From Lucinisca nassula (Eukaryota; Mollusca; Bivalvia; Lucinida; Lucinidae), in contig OY757014.1 in the NCBI GenBank assembly GCA_963580285.1, positions 101,434,072 through 101,498,071 on the forward strand: DNA of 64,000 nucleotides, read 5' to 3'. How positions within the stretch are numbered: position 1 is the first letter of the stretch; each line of letters opens with the position of its first letter. The notes under the pieces are model-generated. The model did no database searches and was not told the origin of the DNA. It worked only from the letters and a program-made list of their open reading frames with translations. Below, one piece after another: positions 52,733-61,999 of the stretch. Made by a program: the position numbers and the translations under genes.

Positions 52733-53104
52733 AAGCCTTTATGTGGAAGCAGGTGAACCTTCTTTAACTTCTCGCAGAGAAAAACTTTATCTTCAGTATG
52801 CTATAAGAAGTGCTGCTAATCCATCTAACCCGATTTTCCAGATTTCATTTCCACCTGAATTAGTAGATAAGTATAAAATTAAACCCACAGCAATCAAACC
52901 TTTTGGATTACGTATACTACCACTGCTAGAAAATTCAGGTATCGACCTTAAAACTATTCAAAAAATGAAACGCCGAAGTTACACCTTGGTGTATTAAAAA
53001 ACCTTATATTCTGTTTGACTTACATGATGGAAAAATCCGAATCAAACCCAATCCTACTCAAACAAAACTTCCAGGTCCTGCAGTCACGTTACAATGATTA
53101 CCAG

Positions 53105-53150
53105 CAAAGTAGAAGTAAAACAAAGATCAGGAATCGATACAATTAACTTA
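53105..53150 (-). mobile_element. PLE 3' terminus, left half of an antisense copy
   Basis: AAGTAGAAGTAAAACAAAG to ATACAATTAACTTA. The copy continues at 56434-56762 after the nested PLE. Left flank of the LINE ends ACCAGCAAAGT; the right side at 56762 resumes CAAAGTCTATACTG. Confidence 0.75.
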
Positions 53151-53640
53151 GGGCTGTTTTGTTTGTGCCGTGTGGCGGCTGTAAAAGATCTCCCCGTACA
53201 TACATTTAATGCTCTTATTTTCCAATCCTCAGGGATTGCTTATGCAATTGCTTTTCACTGTTCCATCTATTGACATCCTTTAGATACATGTTGAAGGTCA
53301 TTATTAAACCGATGTTCGTTCCTCGTTGTATAACAACTGCTTGTTTGACATCCCTGGACTTTAAGTAGACAAAGATGTTTTGTGGGCTTTTGTAATACCT
53401 TCCATCTATTCGAAGGAATTAACGTCAGTAATTTTATATGATGTTTTACTTAATGACCGGTATGAAGATCGCTTTAGTCTGGACGGTATCAAAACCTTAT
53501 AAACCCACATGATTATCACAAATTCATTTAAACTGTCAATATCACACCTTAGATTACACTCTGCTTCTTCTGTACGGATTCCCCATTCTATTAAGAACTT
53601 TCATACTTTGTTGCCTTCGGTATTGGTTTGACCCTTAAAT
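53151..53640 (+). pseudogene. N-terminal part of Penelope-like copy A, with retrozyme-like start
   Basis: 53151-53250 is a retrozyme-related piece (TTTGTGCCGTGTGGCGGCTG, TCCAATCCTCAGG). 53280-53640 has broken frames leading into the GIY-YIG ORF and is probably the PLE N-terminal region. No domain recognised. Confidence 0.45.
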
Positions 53641-54345
53641 TTGTCTTCTGTAAATTCAGTTAATCTCAATGGAGCAGGCAATACCAATATGTTTAAAAAT
53701 AATCTTCGTATAAGACTATCTCCTCTCAAGTCACCCATCCTTCAAAAATATACTAATCCGTGGAAAAGAAGTGGAATGTATCATAGTATTTTTAAGTGCA
53801 ATGCCAAGAGGTGCAGATGCTGTTCGCATTTAAGCATTGCGTCTACCGTTACTTCATCTGTAAACGGTAGACGCTTCTCTGTAGTTAACATGTCTGATTT
53901 GACATGACAATCTACAGATTTAGTTTGTCTAATTACATGACGTGCTGCAAACTGTAATATGCAGTACGTCGGTCAAACTAACCGCAGGCTTTAAACTAGA
54001 TTGAACGAGCATTATCGTAGAATGAGTAAGCCTAAGAAAACTGACACTTTCTTGTACCGTCACTTTCGACGTACAGGTCATTCTGTAAATAACATTGTTA
54101 TACAACCAGTGGAAAAACTTTATTAGGATGCAAATTCTACATCTAGATTCCAAATTATCAAAAGACATGAGGCTGAACTGAAATGGATTAAGTCTTTACA
54201 GACCCCTTTTCCACTAGGATTTAATGACAGCATTTATCATGAGGGTCATATTTCCAGAATCCCGGACTTTGATATTTTCTCGCTCCTGGAATCTCGAAAA
54301 CGCAGAACTAGATCTCACGGCACCAGGAAAAATGGTAACTAATAA
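53641..54345 (+). pseudogene. Penelope-like element copy A: GIY-YIG endonuclease domain
   Basis: 53641-53907 is open and ends with a Cys-rich block (FKCNAKRCRCCSHL). After stops the frame continues LVCLIT, NMQYVGQTNRRL (the YVGQT core of GIY-YIG), TRLNEHYRRMSKPKKT (the conserved Arg helix), TFLYRHFRRTGHS, and RHEAELKWIKSLQTPFPLGF (catalytic Glu and the LQT.FP.G.N motif). The domain lies upstream of the RT (54440 onward), the permuted order described for the Naiad-type PLE clade, where GIY-YIG is N-terminal. At least three stops, so inactive. Confidence 0.85.
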
Positions 54346-55701
54346 CGCAAATTACGTACTTTTAACCGAAACAATACTAGACTGAAGTGACTGTCAATTA
54401 TATTATTAAATCATGGACGCCACTCTATGCTTTCATTTCTAAGTTCATTACCCGTTTCTGTTTTACGTCTTCTGGACACCGAGGCGAATAAATTCTACGA
54501 CAGTTCTAATCAGTTATATGATGCGGCTCTCTTAATTAGAGGCTATACTCAGCATACTCTCCGTCCTTACATTGATTCTGAAATTAATCATAAACGCCAT
54601 TTCTTCAAAATATCCTTCATTAATAAGGGTATTGATTTTAAAGATTTGCCCAGTATTTTTCGTGAGAGCTCGGTGCTTTCTTCCATTCCTGCTTATTTTC
54701 AAAATACTGAAACACCTATAATTTGCTATAAACATAACAAACCCGTTAGATTATTTTTAATTTCAATAAACTTGTTTCAGATCTTGATATTGCTACAAAT
54801 ACTCCTTTTTCATGTGATTGTAAAAAACTCAGTGTATTGCTATCCTGCTGTTGGTCATGTAATTACTGGCAATTTGAAAATTATTCCTGATTCTAGGATA
54901 AGGAATATAATTTCTAAAGGACCGAAATATCGGTTTCCTTCTAGAATTGATTTCAGTTAATGTAGAGATGAAATCGCCGCTGCCTTGAACGAATTCGGTA
55001 ATCGATGGTGTAAGCGAGAGTATGTTGAGCATAAAGCCCTTAAGGATTGGAAACTTAACATTTTAAAAATAGTGAATAAACGCATTTCTTTCTATTCTCA
55101 AAATACTAACTTATTACCTCTTAAGCCTAAGACGTCTTTACGTCATCTTAAACTAGGTATTCAAGAATTTCATAAGAAGTTTGTTTTGGCCCCTGCAGAC
55201 AAGACCGCTAACAGCGACGTCGTTGTGTGACGGCTCCACAATGTTAACACGCTTAAGCAGGAGCTTGGTGGTACTATGAACTTCAGCCTTTAGCTGAAGA
55301 GAGAGCTACAGTAGATGAACATTTGTCATTCAGCCACCAAGTTTGCTGTGTGTTACAGAAGGCCAGGTCAAGCTTCCTACGCTATACTGGTTACCAAAAC
55401 TTCATAAAAGACCTTACAAAGCACGGTTTATTGCAAATTCTAGCTCTTGCACTACCATTGAACTTTCTAAATTACCAACTTCCTGTCTTACTGCTATTAA
55501 AACGCATGTTATTAAGTATTGTGATAAAGTCTTTGAAAGATCAGGAAGAAATCTGTTTTGGTCTATAAAAAATTCGAATGAAGTTTTAAATAAATTGAAA
55601 TCCAAACGTTTTCGTGCTTCAATATGTTCTATAAAAGGGTTATCCATTGGGAGCAAGGAATACACCACAGAAGTGAAAAATATGGAGTTTACATGTTTTC
55701 T

Positions 55702-55747
55702 GGGCCAGACTAGATAGTTTGGGCCAATTAGGCCTCATCAGTGACCC
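55702..55747 (-). ncRNA. Hammerhead ribozyme, one core mutation
   Basis: Identical layout to 55962-56007 (GGGTCA, CTGATGA, GGCC/GGCC with TAATT, ACTATCTAGT, C, TGGCCC), but the conserved GAAA reads CAAA. This G-to-C change in the catalytic core should abolish cleavage. Confidence 0.85.
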
Positions 55748-55961
55748 TTAGATATTTTCAAAATTCCACAGTGGAATAAATGATCCCAACGGACAAGAAA
55801 ATATAATCTACACTATGATGTAGGGCAGGGAGACGTTTTACCACCGCCACACATGCCCACACACCAGTGCAGTGAAGTTAAATATGTTCTATAATAGGGT
55901 TATCCTTTGGAAGCAAGGAAAACACCACAGAAGTGAAAAATATGGAGTGTACATGTTTTCT

Positions 55962-56007
55962 GGGCCAGACTAGCTAGTTTCGGCCAATTAGGCCTCATCA
56001 GTGACCC
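55962..56007 (-). ncRNA. Hammerhead ribozyme, intact
   Basis: Reading the minus strand from 56007: GGGTCA (helix I), CTGATGA (core, 56001-55995), GGCC, loop TAATT, GGCC (helix II, 4 pairs), GAAA (55981-55978), helix III ACT/AGT with loop AGCT, cleavage nucleotide C (55968, GUC site), TGGCCC closing helix I (six pairs, one G-U). All conserved hammerhead residues are present. Predicted scissile bond is between 55968 and 55967. Distance to the equivalent site in the neighbouring copy (55708) is exactly 260 nt, the expected size of a monomer RNA. Confidence 0.95.
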
Positions 56008-56433
56008 TCAGATCAAGTCTGTCTACTTACGATTTTTTCCACTCTTTACACTACACTTCCTCATAATCTTATATAAGAAAAGCTTAGTGATTTAATTGAA
56101 CGGGCTTTTCACAGAGAAGATTCTCTCAATCTTGCATGAAATGCATTTTTTACTTCTAAAGAGCATAAGAATTATACACTTTGGTCATATCAGAAAGTGT
56201 GTGATGCCCTCACCTTTCTACTTGACAATATTTATATTAGATTCGGTACTAAGTTATTTAGACAAGTTGTGTGTATTCCGATGGGTAAGAATTGCGCACC
56301 TCTTGTGGCTGATCTGTTCTTGTATTGTTATGAAAGAGACTTCATGTTGTCGCTTTCCATTGATAACCAGTCTGAAAATATTGAAGCTTTTAGTTCTACT
56401 TCTAGATATTTAGATGATTTATTAAATATTGAC

Positions 56434-56762
56434 ACACAGTAAGTAACAAACAACAACATAAATAAACCGCCACAGAAGAACCGCCTTGGAACGGTCAGTG
56501 GAAAGAATTCCACTGTTCTACTGGGGGGGGGGGGGGTTCTTAAATCTATTTTACATGGCCATAATCATCGTCCTTACCTCTGTAACGGTATACACTAATT
56601 TTGTTTAGTCCGCATGAAGGCTTCCTAACTCGTCAGTGTAACATCTCCGAGAACATTCAAATAAAAAAACTACAGAGATGAAACAAGGTTGAGGACTCTA
56701 CAGCATACAACAACAGAATTGCTGGAGCAAAAGAAAACCAACAGTTAGACTCCGAGGGGCCC
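56434..56762 (-). mobile_element. Antisense PLE 3' UTR, right half
   Basis: CACACAGTAAGTAACAAACA to ACTGG plus a run of 14 G (56523-56536), CCGCATGAAGGCTTCCTAAC, CTGGAGCAAAAGAAAACCAA, ending GGGGCCCGACCA. Together with 53105-53150 it forms one antisense 3' end inserted in the LINE, about 200 bp being lost at the nested junction. Confidence 0.8.
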
Positions 56763-57468
56763 GACCAAAGTCTATACTGATGTTTCCAACGAAGGAGATA
56801 AAGTTGGCTGTGCACCAAACCTTGCGCCTTCCAGATAGTTCATCTATTTCATCTATAGACCTAGCTTTAGATTTCAAAAAGGCAATTATATTTTCTGATT
56901 CACTTTCTGTGCTTAATGCTTTAGACTATTCATCATCCAAAAATCATCAAATACAAAAATCGATCGACAAACATCACGAAATTGCTAAAACACACCGGAT
57001 CTTGCTTTGTTGTCTTCCGAACCATATTGGTACTGACGGCAGTGAGTATGCTGACAAGAAAGCAAAGGAATCGCTCAATCTTGATCCGTCTCTATTTAAA
57101 ATTCTTGTTAATAATGGTAAACCATTTATCAACAGATACATCTTGTCGGAATGGCAAGACGAAGGGGACCGCGCAATAGATAACAAACTCCGTGCCATAA
57201 AACCTGGCGTGGGAATAAAGGGCTCTCCTTCACAGTTTTCCAGGAAAGAGGATGTGGTATTTTTGCGACTACGCATTGCCCACACTAGAGTTACACTTTC
57301 TTATATTTTAAATGGTGATAATCAGCTTTCTTATGTAGGCTGTGATCGGCCTTTCATTGTTCAACATATCTTAATTGACTGTTTGGACGTTTCACCGTCC
57401 CGTTACTTATACTTCAAAGCTGACACTTTGCGACAATTGTTTCAAAGAGGGTTGACGCGTCGTTAAAC
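56763..57468 (+). pseudogene. Jockey-like LINE, RNase H domain and C-terminus
   Basis: Continuation of the LINE at 51081-53104. The first frame reads KVYTDVSNEGDKVGCAP (catalytic Asp in YTD), then a frameshift leads into the open stretch 56780-57466: IDLALDFKKAIIFSDSLSVL (second Asp in SDS), KTHRILLCCLPNHIG, SEYADKKAKESL (last Asp) and RKEDVVFLRLRIAHTRVTLS, GCDRPFIVQHILIDCLDV. The block that should carry the catalytic Glu (SAELKAI) is deleted, with SSIS joined directly to IDLAL. RNase H would be inactive. Confidence 0.9.
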
Positions 57469-57676
57469 ACGAAATCATCATCATTATCATGTATAGCTCC
57501 GTTATAACTGCATGAGCATAGACTAAATTTTATCTCACTGAATACACATTACACATGAAACGGGCTTGGAAAAGAACCACCGTTTATCCACTGATTTTTT
57601 AGCTATCACTCGGTTAAATTATCTTACAGTCTGACCCAGAAGTGTCCAGTAGCAGTAGGTTCGTATTGTCATTCCA
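57469..57676. other. Non-coding, LINE 3' flank
   Basis: ATCATCATTATCATGTATAG at 57475-57495 resembles a LINE 3' (ATC)n-type tail. Nothing else recognised. Confidence 0.45.
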
Positions 57677-57958
57677 CATTACAAAAACGCGCCTATACAA
57701 ATACATGGTTAATTTTTCGCCGAAAAAATGAAGATTGTATCATGATGAAAAATTGTAATTTCTTTCTTATTATTGCCTAAAATATAGATTGTGGGTACGC
57801 GATAGAACCGCTTCACCGAGGTGGTTCCAACGAGTACCCGCAATCTTAACCTTAGAGCAGAAATAAGAAAAATAAGGTATACCCCTGATAAACCCAGTTT
57901 TACTGTATAAAAGTGGGGTTCAATCTGGTTAGAATTATATTAGCGTGTTTTCGTGATG
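57677..57958. mobile_element. Palindromic MITE (CGAAAACACGCC family), intact core
   Basis: CATTACAAAAACGCGCC and GCGTGTTTTCGTGATG ends. Core GATTGTGGGTACGCGATAGA, ACCGCTTCACCGAGGTGGTT and its reverse. Side hairpin CCCAGTTTTACTGTATAAAA, GTGGGG. 282 bp. Confidence 0.9.
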
Positions 57959-58329
57959 GTCTCAAGGTCACATGACCATGCGTTAACTATTTCCATGTGT
58001 ATAAGCTTTACATTGTGTCCTGCTACTTAATTTCCAAATCAACCAGAAATTCCAATGGTAATAGCAACTTTTGTTTAAACTTTTTCACGCTACAGGAATA
58101 AGTAGTAAAAGACATTGGTGACTCGATTCATATCAATAGCGATGTCAGCTCGAGGTTACGTGATATCATTAAGTGTCTTGATATAAACAGAGATACCAAA
58201 CCTGTTGGTTTCTCAATAAAATCATGTTACTATGGATATCAACTAAGATACAACGATAGGATAGACTGAGACTCAATGTACTTTATTTAGTTTACACTTT
58301 TCATTGTTTCATTTATTTTTATAAACTAG

Positions 58330-58562
58330 GTGTTTTGGAGAAGTGTTATGGATTTTTACAAAACCCCGCGTATCTAGAACTTCATAGCACGACCAACGGT
58401 TGTACTGAATTACAAACTGCCATGCATAGGTCATGTTTCGACAATAAACAACGCCTGAAGGTGGCTGTTGAGGTTGCTAAACAACTGTTCCTGATACACG
58501 ACCAGACGTTACGGCTGGATGAACTAACGCTCGATGATATTTGGGTACGAAAGACTGACAAG
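58330..58562 (+). CDS. Putative exon with kinase C-lobe-like sequence
   Basis: Bounded by an acceptor (TTTTTATAAACTAG, exon from 58330) and a strong donor (GACAAG|GTATGT, exon end 58562). Phase 1 in, phase 0 out. The frame is open: VLEKCYGFLQNPAYLELHST, TNGCTELQTAMHR, QRLKVAVEVAKQLFLIHDQT and LRLDELTLDDIWVRKTDK. The pattern 'cyGfl..p.YLEL', 'R...AVEVAKQL..IH', 'L...L..DDI.V' follows protein-kinase strand 4-5, helix E and catalytic loop spacing, but the HRD motif reads RLD and the Lys-Asn pair is missing, so it would be a pseudokinase. It is on the same strand as the LRR GPCR, 22.6 kb downstream of TM7. That exon ends in phase 0, so another exon would be needed between them. Gene identity is unresolved. 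Confidence 0.55.
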
Positions 58563-58639
58563 GTATGTCAGGCAGCCCCTCGAAATGTTTTAAGCACAAA
58601 CCTTTCCCTGCAAGTACTGGCTGAAAAATAAAAGTGAAT

Positions 58640-60262
58640 GCAATAATCAGGAACTGACACCATTACCTCACACCTCCAATCCAAAATAAAAGTGTAGGCA
58701 ATTACCAGGAATCGATACAATTAACACGCAACTACCATCAGAGACACCAAACGTAAAGAAGTGCAAGCATGAAATAACTAGACACTAATAGAAACATAAA
58801 TAAGGAAAGCCAAACGGACGGATACTTTCCCACAAACTGGCCAATTGACTATCCAAAACAAAAGAATGTAAGCGATAGTCACATTCAAAGACGAACTATG
58901 ACAAAAATAATCCGCGACAGAAGAACAGCCTTGGAACGGTCAGTGAAAAGTGTTTCGATTTTACGCAGGCGCAATCCTCGCCCTTACTTCCGTCGCGATT
59001 TAGACAAATTATTTGTTTGGTCCGCATGAAGGCTTCTTAACACATCATTGCAACATTTTCGAGAACACAAGAATCACACAACCACAGAGATGAAACAACA
59101 GTGAAGACTCGACAACAAGAAATAACTGAAATGCTGGAGCAAAAAAACCAAACAGACTCCGATCGGCCCGACCAAAGACAGACCATCAGGTACCAACAAA
59201 CATTACATTTGAATTTACTTCTGGAACCGTCATAGTCTGAGGCCTGGCGCAACGGCGTGCAATTAAACAGGCAAGCGAAGTTATCAACCGTGATTGGGTA
59301 AACTACCACGTAGTCTGTCGTATACTATTTATGTTGTACCCGATTTTTTTATAATGATGAACGATTTTACGAAATTACGTACTGAAGTCGTTACAAGTAT
59401 ATATTTTTCTGAATTTATATACTAAGCCACCATGAAATTCGGGTGCCGATAGACATTGTTGCATGAGAGATTTAAGTCCAACATTGAATTTGGAAAATAA
59501 ATCGGAATGAGGTCTATAAAACTTAGAAATGGCTTTGCGCAGTTTATGATACCGATAACCCTGATTAAGACGTTTAGCAGTCAACAATTTATTAGTAATT
59601 TTGAAGTCAGTTACATGACTAGACACTACGGATGAATTGCGAAACGTAAACCCGTAGGCTGTGGCACGAGGAACATCTTCATCCAAGAGGGGAACATTTA
59701 CAATCATATTATCAAAATCACCGCGTTTATCATAAATTTTGCCGGAAACAAACCTATCTGCAAATGACCAATATAAAAACCCAAAACAGGGTCTTGGTAT
59801 TAGAAGAAGTTGCTTTATTTAACTGAACTTCTGTGGGGGGGGGGAGGGGTTGTAAATTTGACTCAGCAAACCATCGAAATAGATGTTGTCAATATTTAAT
59901 AAATCATCCAAATACCTAGAAGTCGAGCTAAAGGCTTCAATGATTTCTAATTGGTTTTCAGCGGAGAGAGGCATCATGAAGTTTCTTTCATGACAAAAAA
60001 GGAAGGGATGCGCCATTCGAACCCATCGGGTACACCCACAATTTGTCTAAATAACTTAATTTCAAATTTTATGTGAATATTGTCAAGTAGAAAGGTGAGA
60101 GCTTCAAACACCATAATGTATAATATTTGTGCTCTTCAGAAGTGAAAAAAAGAAGAAAAAAAAACAACATTTCCTACATTACATTGAAGATAGAGGGAAT
60201 CCTCTCTGTGAAAATTAATTTAATGTCGATTCGATTAAATCATTAATGCTTCTCATTACGTG
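58640..60262 (-). pseudogene. Penelope-like element copy 6: RT and 3' UTR
   Basis: Reading down from 60250: NEKH.., HRE.. and a poly-A-disrupted block, the GVPDGFEWRIPS region corresponding to PMGTN, then 60016-59819 with FLFCHERNFMMPLSAENQLE, IIEAFSSTSRYLDDLLNIDN (catalytic YLDD intact). 59707-59375 reads DEDVPRATAYGFTFRNSS, TAKRLNQGYRYHKLRKAISK, FYRPHSDLFSKFNVGLKSLM and YKFRKIYTCNDFST. 3' UTR 59280-58640 with CATCATTGCAACATTTTCG and the terminal TAAAAGTGTAGGCAATTACC. A second short 3'-end copy overlaps at 58628-58680. Frameshifts present. Confidence 0.85.
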
Positions 60263-60264
60263 AA

Positions 60265-60410
60265 CGAGCCCGTGAAATGAACACCCCCTTAAACGTAGAA
60301 CCGCCTCATTGAGGCGGTTCTAACTAGCAACCACGACCTATGTTTTGAGTATAAATAAGAAAAATATCACAAATGTTCATCGGAAAAATGACCTTCATTG
60401 AAGTATGAAA
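60265..60410. mobile_element. Palindromic MITE, truncated
   Basis: GAACACCCCCTTAAACG, TAGAACCGCCTCATTGAGGC, GGTTCTAACTAGC and ATGTTTTGAGTATAAATAAG, AAAAATATCACAAATG. The left arm is mostly deleted. It joins the PLE at the same place as the copy at 62000. Confidence 0.75.
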
Positions 60411-60439
60411 AATGCACGATATCACACGGATAAGATTAT

Positions 60440-60680
60440 GAGGATGTGTAGGCAGCCAAGACATCAAAGGGAAACAAACACAAGCATAAAATATGTATTC
60501 ACTATTATAATGAAAACGACACAAGTGTAGATCCAAAAGAACAGTTACTTTCCCACAAAATGGCCAAACGGTTATCCAAAACGATAGGACATAAGCAATA
60601 TATACATGAAAAGACGAATAATAACAACAATAAACCACGATAGAATAACTGCCTTGGAACCGTTAGTGAAATTTCACCGG
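60440..60680 (-). mobile_element. 5'-truncated PLE 3' end, diverged
   Basis: AAGACATCAAAGGGAAACAA, AGTTACTTTCCCACAAAATG, GCCAAACGG, ATAAACCACGATAGAATAAC, TGCCTTGGAACCGTTAGTG. Confidence 0.75.
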
Positions 60681-60688
60681 CGTGCAAT

Positions 60689-60760
60689 TAACCACTGCGC
60701 CATCGAGCGTCAGCCTCGATAGCGCAGTGGTTAACGCGTTCGATTGATGATCGATTGATT
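60689..60760. repeat. Inverted pair of tRNA-like SINE heads (family D)
   Basis: TTAACCACTGCGCCATCGAG and CTCGATAGCGCAGTGGTTAA flank a 7-nt loop (CGTCAGC), then CGCGTTCGATT. Both arms are the A-box region of the family D SINE head, in opposite orientations. Confidence 0.8.
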
Positions 60761-60764
60761 TCTT

Positions 60765-61605
60765 TCCACCTAGTAGGCTAAGCCTGCCAACAGTAGGCAA
60801 TAGGTAATGTGTAGCTATCATTATTAGCAAGAATAAGGAGGGCCGGGTTTGGGTACAATGTAGACCATTTAATAAGTAGGCAATAAGCATGATAAGGCAA
60901 GTACATAAAACACATATATAATATGAGCAAGATAACAAATATAACATGTTTAGAGCTTGAAAGTCACTGGTTTACATTACAAAATGATCTCCACATACGA
61001 TGTGACATAAAAACAGGTAGGTGCTGTAAGTGTCTGCTATGATAGGCAGGTAAATACAATGCTAATGTACAAATAACTCTGCCTGAGTTGCCACCTAGCC
61101 ATAATATGGTCTACCTAATCTACAAAATACTTAATCTAATGAAAAAATACATATACGGAAGTATGAATGTGCATATATAAATGTACATTGACCTCTAAAT
61201 ACAATAACTTCCACATTGTGGGATTGGAGGGAGGAAGAAAACTTGAAGAATAAATTCAACATGGCGTTGCTTTGCTGATGCCTGCTGCACAAAGCATGAT
61301 GTAAATTTGTCTGGCCTGGTTACAAAAGCAGATATTAAAGGGAAACTGCAAGACAGAATCTGATTGGCTAAGGGCTATTATCATGCAGGGTCATGAGGCA
61401 GCTGATCTCTGATAGGTGAATAGGACCTATGACTTATCTGCCACGGACTGGTTATAAACTGTGTTAATTAAAATACTGAAACTTGAGACACCCAGGGGCC
61501 TGTCTTAGGTATAAATTACATAACAGACCAAATGTGGTTTCCCTTGAGGTTGAGGAAACCCCCTGCATGAAATTGGTTACAAGTCATTAATAACAGATTA
61601 AACAA
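60765..61605. other. Non-coding, no gene recognised
   Basis: No significant ORF, no repeat match inside the window. Contains short A/T tracts and TAGGCAATAGG/TAGGCAATAAG near-repeats at about 60795 and 60885. Confidence 0.5.
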
Positions 61606-61609
61606 GGTT

Positions 61610-61990
61610 AATCTTCCCTTAATAAATCATCCAAATACCTAGAAGTCGAGCTAATGACTTCAATGAATTCTGATTGATTTTCAGTGCAAAGAGACATCAT
61701 GAAGTCTCTTTCATGACAAAACAATAATAGATCAGCCACAAGGGATGCGCAATTCGTACCCATCGGAATACCCACAATTTGTTTAAATAACTTAATTCCA
61801 AATTTTATGTGAATAGTGTCAAATAGAAAGGTGAAAGCTTCACACACTTTCTAACATCACCATATTGTATAAATTTTGTGCTCTTCAGGAGTGAAAAAAA
61901 AAACAATTCCTACATTACATGGAAGATAGAGGGAATCTTCTCTATGAAATGTCGATTCGATTCAATCATTAAGTGCTTCTCATCACGTGA
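61610..61990 (-). pseudogene. Penelope-like element copy 7: RT palm fragment
   Basis: An open stretch 61847-61608 reads MCEAFTFLFDTIHIKFGIKL, FKQIVGIPMGTNCASLVADL (motif B), LLFCHERDFMMSLCTENQSE and FIEVISSTSRYLDDLL (motif C, catalytic YLDD intact). Upstream to 61990 is the LIEWTFHRE region. It is cut after YLDDLL on the 3' side and joined to a MITE on the 5' side. Confidence 0.9.
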
Positions 61991-61999
61991 ACAAATCCG

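Larger units (their letters stand above)
51081..53104 (+). pseudogene. Jockey-like LINE, RT domain
   Basis: Starts in the RT fingers: IHYQMLKQLPKSSLPTL, AVVPIQKPGKDHAEPTNYRP, IALESCLCTTMCRMIN, then LVAIFFDF, interrupted by a hammerhead repeat (51500-51902) and continued EKAYDTTWRYGILKDH, RVGSTQSD..QEQGVP. 52134-52997 is open: SLYVDDFCICYRS (catalytic YVDD), FLGS..IKNYLFLHIKYLK, RSLIRSKLDYGSVVYGSARK, LDTIHHQGLHLVMGTF and SLYVEAGEPSLTSRREKLYL. The order matches jockey/I-type LINE RTs with a C-terminal RNase H. A 58-bp PLE piece is included in frame at 52675-52732. The endonuclease end is missing. The element resumes at 56763 with its RNase H. Confidence 0.9.
55623..56012 (-). mobile_element. 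Retrozyme-like 1.5-mer (260-bp unit) inside PLE RT
   Basis: 390-bp insert with TCAA on both sides (55619-55622, 56013-56016). PLE is continuous across it (CGTGCTTCAA and CAAGTCTGTCTAC). On the minus strand it starts TCTGAGGGTCACTG at the first hammerhead, has a second one 260 nt downstream, and ends AGAACATA about 124 nt after that. Internal repeats (AATATGTTCTATAA at 55621 and 55881) confirm the 260-bp period. Confidence 0.9.
54379..56441 (+). pseudogene. Penelope-like element copy A: linker and RT domain
   Basis: 54427-54960 encodes LLDTEANKFYDSSNQLYDAA, RGYTQHTLRPYIDSEINHKR and IIPDSRIRNIISKGPKYRFP. 54985-55230 continues with EHKALKDWKLNILKIVNKRI, KTSLRHLKLGIQEFHKKFVL and APADKTAN. The RT starts LPTLYWLPKLHKRPYKARFI, NSSSCTTIELSKLPTS, SNEVLNKLKSKRFRAS (to 55617), is split by a hammerhead repeat (55623-56012), then has SLST.DF (motif A), LDNIYIRFGTKLFRQ, PMGKNCAPLVADLF (motif B) and TSRYLDDLLNID (catalytic YLDD, about 56400). 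It breaks at 56441, losing the thumb. A well-preserved but dead copy. Confidence 0.9.
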
